DNA of 64,000 nt, from NCBI GenBank assembly GCA_934149105.1, contig CAKPDP010000006.1, forward strand, positions 47,365-111,364, given 5' to 3'. The position numbers and the translations under genes were made by a program. Positions 9,291 through 17,879 of the stretch are shown here, one piece after another; the first letter of the stretch is position 1, and the number at the start of each line of letters is the position of its first letter. This DNA comes from an uncultured Bacilli bacterium. GTDB taxonomy: Bacteria > Bacillota_I > Bacilli_A > RF39 > UBA660. The notes below the pieces were generated by a model. It searched no databases. It was not told where the DNA came from and was given only the letters and a program-made list of their open reading frames with translations.

Positions 9291-10181
9291 CTAAAAGCCA
9301 TTATTTGAGTTTTGATTATTATTATCATAATTATTAAATTTATTAGGATAATTATTATTAACATTCATATTTGTATTAATATTAGTATTCATATTATTTG
9401 AAGGATTCATAATCATCCCTGGATTATTAACCATATTAGGATTATTATAAGCATTAGGATCTGGATATAAAGTATTAGTAGAAGAAATATTATTAATAGG
9501 TTCTGGATTTATAGGTTTAGGTTCTACTACCCTATTATTAACTTCCCAGCCATTTGCATAATTACCATTAACATTCTGAACATTATTTAAACTATTATTT
9601 TGACTATCAGTACTAGAATTATTAGGAGTAATAGGTGTAATATATTCTAACTTAGGACTAAACGTAGGTTTCTGAGAAGATAAAGGAACATACCCCATCT
9701 TATTAGAATTAACATCATTACTATTAGTATTAATATTATTACTAACAGACTCATTATTTACATTTACTGGATTAATATTATTAATACCCATATTAGAATT
9801 ATTAATAATATTATTAGAAGGATTATTACTTAATACTTGATTATTATTAATATTATTCAAATTCTCATTACTAAGAACATTATTAGAACTGTTCTGATTA
9901 ACCATATTCATATTATTATTACTCTGTCCATTAATAATCCCCATATTATTTGCCATAGGCCCATTATTAACCATTTGATTATTATTAGGTATATTATTAT
10001 TAATAGGTTGATTATTCATATTATTAATACCATTATTAATATTAGAACTCATATTTTCTTTATTCTTTTGTTTTTTTCTAGAACCACTATCCGCTACAAA
10101 ACCAATAATTGTAATAATTCCTAAAATAACAATTATTATTATCCATACATAATTTTCACTTAAAAAATCAATAAAACTCAT
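9291..10181 (-). CDS. Membrane-anchored asparagine-rich low-complexity protein
   Basis: 296 residues: one N-terminal membrane span (about residues 10-28), a short basic stretch (SRKKQKNKE), then about 250 residues dominated by Asn with Met, Pro, Ser and Val (repeated NNMN, NINN, NNQ units). There is no recognisable folded domain; the tail is probably disordered and, by the positive-inside rule, cytoplasmic. Strong AT-rich repeats such as ATTATTAAT in the DNA make this a place for replication slippage. It lies between ezrA and the gene at 8884. Confidence 0.65.
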   Translation of the reverse strand: MSFIDFLSENYVWIIIIVILGIITIIGFVADSGSRKKQKNKENMSSNINNGINNMNNQPINNNIPNNNQMVNNGPMANNMGIINGQSNNNMNMVNQNSSNNVLSNENLNNINNNQVLSNNPSNNIINNSNMGINNINPVNVNNESVSNNINTNSNDVNSNKMGYVPLSSQKPTFSPKLEYITPITPNNSSTDSQNNSLNNVQNVNGNYANGWEVNNRVVEPKPINPEPINNISSTNTLYPDPNAYNNPNMVNNPGMIMNPSNNMNTNINTNMNVNNNYPNKFNNYDNNNQNSNNGF

Positions 10182-10242
10182 CTTATCTTCCCCTCTTTAT
10201 CTCAATATTATAGTACCATATTTTCTAAAAAATTGCAATTTT

Positions 10243-11925
10243 CTATTCCTTATTTTCTACTAAATCAATCGCTGCCTTAGCTGTCTCCAAAGACTTATCA
10301 TATTGTCCTTTATAAAATAGTGCCGTAGCCTTCTCTAAACCGCTATCTACCATCGGATAACTACTTCTATAACGATTGCCATATATAATAGTATCTTCAC
10401 TCATCATAGCCAATTTTATCATATCATTAGTCTTATTATAAATCTTAAAAACCAAATCCCTGGCATTATCTACTCTAATATTAAGAATCTTTATCACGAT
10501 CGGTTTCTTTTCTAACTCTTTACTAATCTCTCTAATCGCATCTTGAGCTTCCTTAAGTTCCACAAAATAACTACTAGGTATAACCGGCAATTTATAATCC
10601 TTAATCTTATTCTTAGCTTGTTTCAATAAATTCTTAATAGAATCCAATTGTTCCTTCGCCCTATATTCATCATCTTTCATACTCGTAATTGAACGAAGTT
10701 GATAATCTAAATCATCTTGAAGACGAGATAATTTAATACCTAAACCATCCAGCTCTTCCGCTAACTTTGAATAAGCAAAAGTTTTCCCCTTTCCATGCTC
10801 TAGCAAAGTCTTAAAATCCTCATTTATCTCTTCCAAACTCTTATTAAGTAAACTAAATTTATTAATTTCTTCATTAGATAAATCATAAGTAACTTTTATA
10901 TCATCTATCTGTAAATAAATATCTCTAACCACCTTATTTATCTTTTCTAATTTATATCTAAATTTCTTACTATCTTCTTTAAAACGATCCTTAGAATCTT
11001 TCTCTCTGTCAAAATCATTAAGTAAAGAATCTAAATAATCTACTATCGTCTTAAGTAAAAGTTGTGCATCCCCAAGTTTCAACTCTTTCAATTCATCTAT
11101 TATCTTTTCGACTTTACTATTAATCTCTTTTAGATTATATTCTACATTCAAATAATCTAAAGGATAACCATCTCTAACCATTCTACTATATTGTACTGAA
11201 GCTTCATTATATCTACCTGGTATAACCACTGTAGCCATAACCACTATCTCTGGTATATCTTCCAATAACTTCTTCATCTCATCTATACAATCTGTTATTA
11301 TCGCTACCTGTTTTTCTACTTCAACATAATCATTCTTATCCATAGCTTGCTCAAACTTCTGAAATTCAACATCTATCTCTTCAAACCTCTTCTGAATTGG
11401 CTCCGCTACTTCCCCATATTCCTTTATTGTTCTCTCAAACTTTGTCTGAAGTTCCCTATAATTAACTTTAAGCTTTGTTATAATAGCTCTATTTCTTTCT
11501 TCACTCTCTGTAATTATCCTAATTTCATTTAATAATTTATCAGCTCTTTTTTTTAAAAGACTAAGTTCCAATTCAACATTGGATATTTTTTTGATCGCAC
11601 CCTTATAGTCTTTTCTTTCTACCAAATAATCTGCTTCACTAATCATATCTGTAACTTTATTTAAATCTTTATCTTTTATCTGATTAAAAGTCTGATCCCA
11701 ATTTTCTAACTTTGCCCTTAAATTATCTGTCTTAACAAGATCTCTAACCTTCGATATTTCTGTAAGAACCGATACATTAACAACTCCATTCTTAGTAATA
11801 TCTAGATCATTAAGCTCTTTTTTATACTTTTTATTCTGGTTATGTTTTACAATTACAATTGATGTAACTATTAAAATTATGGAAACAACAGTAGTAGTTG
11901 CTATTACTATTAATATGTTCTCCAT
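10243..11925 (-). CDS. ezrA: Septation ring formation regulator EzrA
   Basis: A membrane-anchored negative regulator of FtsZ ring assembly that also takes part in division. One N-terminal span (about residues 3-23) is followed by more than 500 residues of almost entirely alpha-helical, coiled-coil spectrin-like repeats. The conserved C-terminal patch is present as TIIYGNRYRSSYP, the EzrA QNR-type motif region. At 560 residues it has the family length. The ATG at 11925 is chosen because GGAAGGTGAT lies 3 nt upstream; a TTG at 11940 would precede that site. Confidence 0.95.
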   Translation of the reverse strand: MENILIVIATTTVVSIILIVTSIVIVKHNQNKKYKKELNDLDITKNGVVNVSVLTEISKVRDLVKTDNLRAKLENWDQTFNQIKDKDLNKVTDMISEADYLVERKDYKGAIKKISNVELELSLLKKRADKLLNEIRIITESEERNRAIITKLKVNYRELQTKFERTIKEYGEVAEPIQKRFEEIDVEFQKFEQAMDKNDYVEVEKQVAIITDCIDEMKKLLEDIPEIVVMATVVIPGRYNEASVQYSRMVRDGYPLDYLNVEYNLKEINSKVEKIIDELKELKLGDAQLLLKTIVDYLDSLLNDFDREKDSKDRFKEDSKKFRYKLEKINKVVRDIYLQIDDIKVTYDLSNEEINKFSLLNKSLEEINEDFKTLLEHGKGKTFAYSKLAEELDGLGIKLSRLQDDLDYQLRSITSMKDDEYRAKEQLDSIKNLLKQAKNKIKDYKLPVIPSSYFVELKEAQDAIREISKELEKKPIVIKILNIRVDNARDLVFKIYNKTNDMIKLAMMSEDTIIYGNRYRSSYPMVDSGLEKATALFYKGQYDKSLETAKAAIDLVENKE

Positions 11926-12033
11926 AACATCACCTTCCAATATAACTCATAATATTATTTTAACACATATTTCTAATTTTTAATCATAAAATTATTTTTT
12001 TACTTCTAATATGTAAAATTTTAGTAAATTAAT

Positions 12034-12057
12034 AAAGAAAAAAAGACCAACGGTCTT
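12034..12057 (-). terminator. Terminator of tRNA-Ser
   Basis: On the minus strand AAGACC, loop GTT, GGTCTT, followed by a run of T residues (A tract at 12034-12044 on the plus strand). It starts about 12 bases after the tRNA 3' end. Confidence 0.85.
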
Positions 12058-12068
12058 AAATATCTTTA

Positions 12069-12159
12069 TGGCGGAGACAGAGAGATTTGAACTCTCGCAC
12101 CAGTTTCCCAGTCTACACCCTTAGCAGGGGCGCCTCTTCAGCCTCTTGAGTATGTCTCC
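12069..12159 (-). tRNA. tRNA-Ser (anticodon GCU)
   Basis: On the minus strand the 91-nt sequence folds as a class II tRNA. The acceptor stem is GGAGACA pairing with TGTCTCC, then G and an encoded CCA. The anticodon loop is CTGCTAA with anticodon GCT for AGC/AGU serine codons. The long variable arm expected for serine tRNA is present, and the T loop is TTCAAAT. A Rho-independent terminator follows directly. It stands alone between ezrA and the lysozyme gene. Confidence 0.95.
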
Positions 12160-12280
12160 ATAAAAGCTTACAAAACTAATTCTACCCCAAATAAATAGAT
12201 TTGTCAATTCTTTTTCCAAAATTCCCTCTTTTTTATTTTTTTCTTAAAAAGCAAGCCTAAACTTGCTTTTTACTAATTAT

Positions 12281-13348
12281 CTACTTAATTCTAATTCTTT
12301 GACCTACATATATCAGATCTTTATTCTTAATACTATTTAAATTAACTAATTCTCTAACACTAGTATTATATTTCTTAGCAATACTACTTAAATTATCCCC
12401 GTATTTAACTATATAATATAAATTCATATCATTATTATCTATATTCTTAGGTATCTTCAATACCTGCCCTACCTTAATCAAATTAACATTCGTAATCCCA
12501 TTATAATCTGCTAATTTCTGATAACTAATCCCATACTTCTTAGCAATTTCACTAAGAGTATCACCTGCTTCAACTATATAACTACTATAATTATTTTTAT
12601 TCTTTATAATCTCATTAACTATCTCTTGTATCTCTTTATAATTATATCCTGCCTTTCTAAGCCTTTCTTCTCGATCACTACCATTTCCCCACTTACCTTC
12701 TATAACTTCTTCTGCTAATTCCCTATTACTTTTCTTTTTATTGTTAATTTCACTCCCCCTAATATCTTTCTCCATTATATTTAAATCAACATAACCTTCT
12801 ATTCCCTCTAGCAAGCCTTTATTAGTATATTGCCATATATCATAGTCAATTTCTTTTCTAGGTTTACTATCACTATACTTAGCACACCAAATACTATATC
12901 CTAATTTCCTAATCTTTTTATAATCCAAATAATTAATAAACCAGTTCTGATTACTATACACTCCCGCTTTATAACCATTATCTTCTATCTGCTTACAGAA
13001 CTCCAAAGCCATTTCTGTAAGCCTATTCTTACCCAAATATCTAACTCTATCATCTTCCATATCTATATAAACCCTAAATGGCTTAACATCAAAATCCTTA
13101 AGTAATCTAAGTACATGCTTAACTTCACTCTCTATACTCTCAGATCCTTTTATACCCTTAGCATAGGAATATAAATATACTCCAAATTGAATATTTTTCT
13201 CTATACATCCTAAAACATTTCTCAAAAATTTAGCATCATCCTGAAAAGTCAAATCATCTCCATAACCTAATCTAATTATCATAAAATCTGTCTTAATTTT
13301 ATCAAAATCAATATCCTCCTGATAACTAGATACATCTACACCTCTAAT
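12281..13348 (-). CDS. GH25 lysozyme with two LysM repeats, apparent ATT start
   Basis: A muramidase-type glycoside hydrolase 25 followed by two LysM peptidoglycan-binding repeats (YIVEAGDTLSEIAKKYGIS and YIVKYGDNLSSIAKKYNTS). The catalytic acidic pair of GH25 is RGVDVSSYQ near the N-terminus and VYIDMED at about residue 93. The first in-frame ATG (13282) would remove the RGVDVSSYQ segment. Upstream the frame is open to a TAG but holds no ATG, GTG or TTG. An ATT at 13346-13348 lies 3 nt after GGAGGTGAT, the spacing used by other genes here, so I start the gene at ATT (355 residues). No signal peptide; a role in mother-cell or spore lysis is possible. Confidence 0.85.
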   Translation of the reverse strand: MRGVDVSSYQEDIDFDKIKTDFMIIRLGYGDDLTFQDDAKFLRNVLGCIEKNIQFGVYLYSYAKGIKGSESIESEVKHVLRLLKDFDVKPFRVYIDMEDDRVRYLGKNRLTEMALEFCKQIEDNGYKAGVYSNQNWFINYLDYKKIRKLGYSIWCAKYSDSKPRKEIDYDIWQYTNKGLLEGIEGYVDLNIMEKDIRGSEINNKKKSNRELAEEVIEGKWGNGSDREERLRKAGYNYKEIQEIVNEIIKNKNNYSSYIVEAGDTLSEIAKKYGISYQKLADYNGITNVNLIKVGQVLKIPKNIDNNDMNLYYIVKYGDNLSSIAKKYNTSVRELVNLNSIKNKDLIYVGQRIRIK

Positions 13349-13409
13349 ATTATCACCTCCACTGTATCTTATGACATTTCTAAATTTCTAAACATTATAA
13401 ACATATACC

Positions 13410-14363
13410 TTAAAATTTAAAATCATATATATCATTATCTCCAACATAGAAAGAAACCTCTTTAACACCATACATATCATTAACCGATAAACTAATCGTA
13501 TAAATTACTTCTTCTAAGATCTTATCACTACCACTATTAATAAGAATAGTATCATTAAAATTAAGTTTAATCTTATCATTATCTATCTCATAACTATTTA
13601 AAACCGTATCAACATTAAGATAACTAACTAAATTACCATCTTTGCTAATAGGAGAATTAGCTAATTCATCTATAATAACCTTAATCTTATCTTCCTTCAT
13701 AGTATTATTAATATATTTAGTAATAGGAACATAATAATAATTATCATTATAACTACTAACATAATAAACAGTATAACTATCTATATCATTTAAAGATGTA
13801 AGTTCATATTTTTTATTAATTCCCAAGCTCTTATCCAAACTAGTTTTAAGAGTTTTAGAAGTTTTAGGAATTACTTCCAGATCATTTCCTTCAACTTGGA
13901 TCTTAACCTTATTAATTCCCTCAATACTAGTCAAAGTATAAACAATCGCTTCCACCATTTTTTCAGAATATTTTTCCGAAACATCCATAAATTCCTCTGA
14001 AAAATTAATAGTCAAAACTCCTTCTTCTAAAGACACCCCCAAAACCTTTGTTCCACTAGGTATTATACTTCTAAAACCATTAGGTATAATATTACTTTTT
14101 TCACCATCTATTATTAACCCCTCCATTAAATCCTTAGCTTTAACAGAAGCTTCACAATCACAAGTACTAATAGTAGTCCTAGCAACATAATCATCACTAT
14201 CAATTAAATATATTGTCCCCACACTACCATTATTATATTCTACTTCTGTAGGAATATCTAACTCCTTATCACTTGTAGCACTAGGTATTAAATAAAGTAT
14301 CCCTAACACTATCAGTGATAAAGACGCTACCAATATCTTTCTAATAGACATCCTTTTTAACAT
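13410..14363 (-). CDS. gerM: GerM-like sporulation/germination protein (two GerMN domains)
   Basis: 317 residues with an N-terminal membrane span (about residues 9-27) and two copies of the GerMN fold. The first runs over about residues 48-165 (GTIYLIDSDDYVA ... INFSEEFM ... AIVYTLTSIEGINKVKIQVEG). The second runs over about 195-317 (YTVYYVSSYNDNYYYVPI ... LNFNDTIL ... VIYTISLSVNDMYGVKEVSFYVG). In Bacillus GerM is needed for spore cortex formation and germination and works with SpoIIIAH/SpoIIQ between the two forespore membranes. Here it lies one gene from spoIIIAH. The ATG follows AGGTGAT by 3 nt. Confidence 0.9.
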   Translation of the reverse strand: MLKRMSIRKILVASLSLIVLGILYLIPSATSDKELDIPTEVEYNNGSVGTIYLIDSDDYVARTTISTCDCEASVKAKDLMEGLIIDGEKSNIIPNGFRSIIPSGTKVLGVSLEEGVLTINFSEEFMDVSEKYSEKMVEAIVYTLTSIEGINKVKIQVEGNDLEVIPKTSKTLKTSLDKSLGINKKYELTSLNDIDSYTVYYVSSYNDNYYYVPITKYINNTMKEDKIKVIIDELANSPISKDGNLVSYLNVDTVLNSYEIDNDKIKLNFNDTILINSGSDKILEEVIYTISLSVNDMYGVKEVSFYVGDNDIYDFKF

Positions 14364-14424
14364 ACCATCACCTAATAAATTATATTATTCTTCTTTTCAA
14401 AAATACCATCTTTCCTCTTTCAAA

Positions 14425-14443
14425 AGAAAAAAGCCCTAAGGCT
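14425..14443 (-). terminator. Terminator at the end of gerE
   Basis: Minus-strand hairpin AGCC, loop TTAG, GGCT, followed by TTTTTT. The first arm begins at the gerE stop codon. Confidence 0.7.
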
Positions 14444-14649
14444 CATAAAGATAATTCTTTTAATTTAATAAGTTCTACTACTGCCTGTGCACGACCCTTT
14501 ACTGATAGTTTTTGCATTACATTAGAAATATGATTTCTAACAGTTTTTTCACTTATCTCTAATATTTCTGCTATATCTCTAGTTGACTTATTTTCCACTA
14601 GTAAATTAAATATTTCTTTTTCTCTTTTTGTTAAAATACTTTTACTCAT
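14443..14649 (-). CDS. gerE: Spore-development transcription factor GerE
   Basis: 68 residues that are almost entirely a LuxR-type helix-turn-helix: LTKREKEIFNLLVENKSTRDIAEIL, then ISEKTVRNHISNVMQKL and KGRAQAVVELIKLKEL, nearly identical to Bacillus GerE. GerE acts in the mother cell late in sporulation, activating or repressing sigma-K coat genes. It has no receiver domain, as in the known protein. A sigma-K-like promoter lies 44 bp upstream (14693-14720), matching how gerE is controlled in Bacillus. Ribosome binding site GGAAGAGGGG before the ATG. Confidence 0.97.
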   Translation of the reverse strand: MSKSILTKREKEIFNLLVENKSTRDIAEILEISEKTVRNHISNVMQKLSVKGRAQAVVELIKLKELSL

Positions 14650-14692
14650 GTTTCCCCTCTTCCTTAAGGATGGTAATTATGTTAATTCATAT

Positions 14693-14720
14693 TATTTTAT
14701 GTAAAAGTATTTTTTTAGTT
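14693..14720 (-). promoter_or_regulatory. Sigma-K-type promoter upstream of gerE
   Basis: On the minus strand AAC at 14718-14720 (-35 core AC), a 16-bp spacer, then CATAAAATA at 14693-14701, which matches the sigma-K -10 consensus CATAnnnTA at every fixed position. It is in the right place and orientation for gerE, a known sigma-K gene in Bacillus. Confidence 0.75.
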
Positions 14721-14826
14721 AACAAAATAGCCTATTTACTTTAAATTTAAGCCAAATAAATGTTAAATTTAATTAAATAAACTACCAAATCTTCAAATAG
14801 AAAACCTACCTGAGTTAAATAATTAA

Positions 14827-15357
14827 TTAAGAAGAAAACTGTACCGAAATATACATCTTTTTATCAAATTGTTCTTGTACTAATCTCATAATCTCATTAG
14901 CAAGCTCTGTTGTACCTTCAGTATTACCTATAACCACTCTAATTTGGTTACCTTTAATTTTAACAAAAACTTCTTTATTATATTTATCCTTAATAGTACT
15001 CTCTAAGGCTTCTTCTTTAGCACTATTTTTATTTATACTCTGCAACTCCTCATAAGCCTTATTTTTATCCTTAACAGATATATTCATACTAGTCAAAGTT
15101 TGTTCTAATTCTTTAATTGTCTCTTGAACTGAAGTATCATCTTCTACTTTCATTGTCTCGATAGTACTAGCTTCCGACATATCAACATCGACATTACTAG
15201 AATTATCCTCATCTTGTTTAGTAGTCTCCGTACTATTATTATCTTTCTTAGTATCACTAGCAAGTTGTAATTCATTAGGCATAGTAATATAATATACACT
15301 AAGAACTAAAACTAAACTAAATAAAGTTAAAAACCACATATTTTGTTTATTTATCAT
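14827..15357 (-). CDS. spoIIIAH: Stage III sporulation protein AH (SpoIIIAH)
   Basis: 176 residues opening with MINKQNMWFLTLFSLVLVLS and then VYYITMP, the characteristic SpoIIIAH membrane anchor. An acidic Ser/Thr/Asp linker follows. The C-terminal ring-building domain (from about residue 75, SVQETIKELEQTLTSM to MRLVQEQFDKKMYISVQF) has the YscJ/FliF-like fold in this family. In Bacillus it pairs with forespore SpoIIQ to form the channel between mother cell and forespore. No other spoIIIA genes are in the window, so here it is separated from that operon or the operon lies elsewhere. Confidence 0.93.
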   Translation of the reverse strand: MINKQNMWFLTLFSLVLVLSVYYITMPNELQLASDTKKDNNSTETTKQDEDNSSNVDVDMSEASTIETMKVEDDTSVQETIKELEQTLTSMNISVKDKNKAYEELQSINKNSAKEEALESTIKDKYNKEVFVKIKGNQIRVVIGNTEGTTELANEIMRLVQEQFDKKMYISVQFSS

Positions 15358-15420
15358 GTCTCTCCTCTTTTCTAATTAATTATATTAAACAGAAAAGTAA
15401 AAAGACCTAAATATTTTTAA

Positions 15421-15939
15421 TTAATACATTCCCTCTATTTTTTGCACATCTAAATTTGTTAAATTATCTACTTGCCACTTTCCTTCACTATCTCTAGTAC
15501 AAGTCAAATTAACAGTATAAATAATCTTATCTTGAGCTTTCTCTAACTCTGACAACTTATAATCGATATAACTACTACTACCATAATCAGAAGAACCTGA
15601 ATACTCACTTTCTACTCTATCAATAACTTTCTTATAATCCATAACTTCTATTTCTACTTCTACCGTAGCCATATCCCCATCTTTAGTTTCCTTCTTAACA
15701 TCATAAACCAAATTCTTATATTGACGTTCTAATATCTTTCTATATCTATCTCTCTGTTCTTCTGAAAGTTCATAATTATCTAAAACCTTATCCATATCTT
15801 CATCTATATCTTTATCTAAAGTTTGATACTTAGATAGCATCTCTTCTACCTTACTAGTAGGAGTATTCCCTAGTTCACATCCCATTAAAAAAATAACTAA
15901 AATTACTGGTAATATAATCTTTATGATCTTCAAATTCAT
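15421..15939 (-). CDS. Lipoprotein of unknown function
   Basis: About 172 residues with a lipoprotein signal ending in the lipobox FLMGC, so it should be attached to the outer face of the membrane. A mostly charged helical region (residues 25-75) is followed by a beta-rich domain (ATVEVEIEVMDYKKVIDRV ... IIYTVNLTCTRDSEGKWQVDNL) like the NTF2-like folds of small stress or envelope lipoproteins. Start uncertain: two ATGs (15942, 15939) and a TTG (15933) lie just after GGAG. It is next to spoIIIAH; whether it belongs to sporulation is not shown by the sequence. Confidence 0.65.
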   Translation of the reverse strand: MNLKIIKIILPVILVIFLMGCELGNTPTSKVEEMLSKYQTLDKDIDEDMDKVLDNYELSEEQRDRYRKILERQYKNLVYDVKKETKDGDMATVEVEIEVMDYKKVIDRVESEYSGSSDYGSSSYIDYKLSELEKAQDKIIYTVNLTCTRDSEGKWQVDNLTNLDVQKIEGMY

Positions 15940-15981
15940 CATCTCCAATTATATATTACCCCAATAATTTTAAGTTATGTA

Positions 15982-16434
15982 TTATTTATTCTTTTTTTTC
16001 TTAATAATTACTTCTACTTTTTCGCATCTCAAACATAACATTGTTATCCTCTTCTTACAGTTAGGACACGTTACATGTTTAATTCCTCTTTTACTAGGAA
16101 GACTAATTTTTAATACTTTCTTACACTTAGGACATTTTTTATAAATCTTATCTCCTGTCCACTTCTTCTTGATATTTTGAAAAAAATCTTTAACACTATT
16201 TCTAACTTTTAAGTATCTATTATTTTCTACTCTTCTTCTTTCTTTATTTTTTGATAATACCCTATAAAAGATTACTATCACTAACAGTAACTCTATAATT
16301 GTCAAAAAATCTATTTTCAAAAATAAATTGACTAATATTAGTATTATATATGTTAAAAATAAAAATTTATATAATTCATCTATTCCATACCTATCTTTCA
16401 TAAAATTATATAATTTATAACTAAACTTATTCAT
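15982..16434 (-). CDS. Membrane protein with C-terminal zinc ribbon
   Basis: About 150 residues: two adjacent membrane spans (about residues 20-55 from the chosen start), a basic linker, and a zinc-ribbon-like end with CPKCKK, CPNCKK and CLRCEK. No family name that I recognise. The ATG at 16434 is 13 nt from GGAGG, longer than usual, while an ATT at 16440 would be 7 nt away; given the two better ATT cases in this window I note it but keep ATG. The frame also runs upstream inside the preceding gene. The start overlaps that gene's stop by 8 nt, so translation is probably coupled. Confidence 0.6.
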   Translation of the reverse strand: MNKFSYKLYNFMKDRYGIDELYKFLFLTYIILILVNLFLKIDFLTIIELLLVIVIFYRVLSKNKERRRVENNRYLKVRNSVKDFFQNIKKKWTGDKIYKKCPKCKKVLKISLPSKRGIKHVTCPNCKKRITMLCLRCEKVEVIIKKKKNK

Positions 16435-17005
16435 AAGAATTAATCTTCCTCCTAAAATTAATAATATATACAATAACAAAAATAATACTACCTGCAAAAG
16501 CTGCAATAATATCTTCCATTGTATCACAAACTCCAGTATCCAAATTATGTTGCAAATTAATATTAAATATACAATCCGAACTAAATTCTAGCATTTCCCA
16601 AACACCTGCACATAAAAATACTATTCCCATTCCAAACAAAATATTAAACCACATATTCTTATCATCATATCTACCCATTCTCTTTAAGACAAATATAGCA
16701 CATAAGAAAGTAAAAGCCCCAGATAAATAATGTGTAAATATATCAAACCACCAAATCTTATTATATAAATTAACTATGCAACCTAAAAAGTCCGCTAAAA
16801 AAATAAAAATATTCAAAATCAATTTATCTTTTTCTTCTAACCTAAACTTAGTTTTTTTTAAAACCATAGGTATTAAAACAACAATAACAATTGATATATA
16901 AGAAAATAACCTATCGTATTTCCAACTAATTAGTTCTCTATAACAAAGTACCCCTGTACATATAAACATAATTATTGATAATAGTTTATTTATGTATTTT
17001 ACCAT
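16427..17005 (-). CDS. DUF2238 (YjdF-like) integral membrane protein
   Basis: 192 residues with about six membrane spans. The intramembrane polar motifs of the DUF2238/YjdF family are present: WWFDIFTHYLSGAF, AGVWEMLEFSSD, and DTGVCDTMEDIIAAFAGS near the end. The function of the family is unknown. It forms a tight cluster with the zinc-ribbon membrane protein downstream (8-nt overlap) and the 64-residue protein upstream (2-nt gap). Confidence 0.8.
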   Translation of the reverse strand: MVKYINKLLSIIMFICTGVLCYRELISWKYDRLFSYISIVIVVLIPMVLKKTKFRLEEKDKLILNIFIFLADFLGCIVNLYNKIWWFDIFTHYLSGAFTFLCAIFVLKRMGRYDDKNMWFNILFGMGIVFLCAGVWEMLEFSSDCIFNINLQHNLDTGVCDTMEDIIAAFAGSIIFVIVYIINFRRKINSYE

Positions 17006-17007
17006 AA

Positions 17008-17202
17008 TTATTTTTCCTTAACTCTTTTCCTAGTTTTATCATTTCCATATAGAACTCCTAAGCCTAAAGGATCATTATTATGATTAAGATCATAATCTCT
17101 GATTAATTTATTCACTCTTCTTGCCTGAATAATTTTATGAGCACCATAACCCGCTACTAATCCTATGGCACCACCAATTATAAATTTAGTCTTCTTTTCC
17201 AT
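17008..17202 (-). CDS. Small membrane-anchored protein (unknown)
   Basis: 64 residues: a glycine-rich N-terminal span (FIIGGAIGLVAGYGAHKII) followed by a basic, charged tail. It resembles YtxH-type small proteins in layout, but the match is too short to assign. It precedes the DUF2238 gene by 2 nt. Confidence 0.6.
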   Translation of the reverse strand: MEKKTKFIIGGAIGLVAGYGAHKIIQARRVNKLIRDYDLNHNNDPLGLGVLYGNDKTRKRVKEK

Positions 17203-17264
17203 ACTATCCCTCCTAAAACACCCCTATTATACTACTAACTTAATTAAATTAATAGTAAATTTTA

Positions 17265-17867
17265 TTAAAAATTATTATTTAACTCTTCCCAGATCAATTC
17301 TTTACTGTAACCTAAATTCATCAAATTAACATATAATTTTTGCTTCGTATTGTTCTTTTTAGAACTATTCTTAGTTTTAACAATAATCTTATCTATTTTC
17401 TTTCGTAATAATTCTTTATCAAACAAATACCAATACTTATCTATTATATTATTATCTATTCCACACTCTAACAACTTATTCTTAATTTTATACTCTCCCC
17501 AATTAGTAAGATTTAATTTATCTTTAATAAAACATTCTGTAAAATATTCATCATTAAGTAAATTACAATCTTTAAGTTTATTTATAATTTTCTCTTCCTC
17601 TTCCAAAGAAACATCCTTTTTCCTTAAATAATCTCTAATTTCTTTAGTACTTCTAACTCTAATACTAATATATTTAACACAACTATTATAAATTTTATAA
17701 ACATCGTTATCTTCTATTATTTTAGATAATAATTTACCATCAATATTATTCTTGTATAACAAGTTATTATCTAAAATAACATCCTCAAAAACATCTAACT
17801 TCTCTCCATCTTCTAAAAAAACTTCATATTTAGAATTATCTTTCTTTTTATACTTAATAATTTTCAT
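17265..17867 (-). CDS. recX: Regulatory protein RecX
   Basis: 200 residues of three-helix RecX repeats: an N-terminal strand region, then SVKYISIRVRST-type KEIRDYLRKKDVSLEEEEKIINKLKD, LLNDEYFTECFIKDKLNLTNWGEYKIKNKLLECGID and a lysine-rich C-terminus. RecX binds RecA filaments and tempers recombination. Family-typical length. It lies 12 nt downstream of the AMP-ligase-like gene. Confidence 0.9.
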   Translation of the reverse strand: MKIIKYKKKDNSKYEVFLEDGEKLDVFEDVILDNNLLYKNNIDGKLLSKIIEDNDVYKIYNSCVKYISIRVRSTKEIRDYLRKKDVSLEEEEKIINKLKDCNLLNDEYFTECFIKDKLNLTNWGEYKIKNKLLECGIDNNIIDKYWYLFDKELLRKKIDKIIVKTKNSSKKNNTKQKLYVNLMNLGYSKELIWEELNNNF

Positions 17868-17879
17868 AAAATCACCAAC

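Noticed and set aside
9300..10050. CRISPR-like short repeats
   Set aside because: The repeats are coding Asn/Met triplets without constant spacers; no CRISPR array or cas genes are seen anywhere in the window.
9837..10124. Open frame on the plus strand opposite the Asn-rich protein
   Set aside because: An Ile/Asn/Thr-rich shadow caused by the repetitive ATTATT-type DNA; no ribosome binding site and the minus-strand gene explains the region.
13370..13385. CATAAGATA before the lysozyme gene as a sigma-K -10 box
   Set aside because: It fits CATAnnnTA, but no AC is found at 15-17 bp upstream; too weak to list as a promoter.
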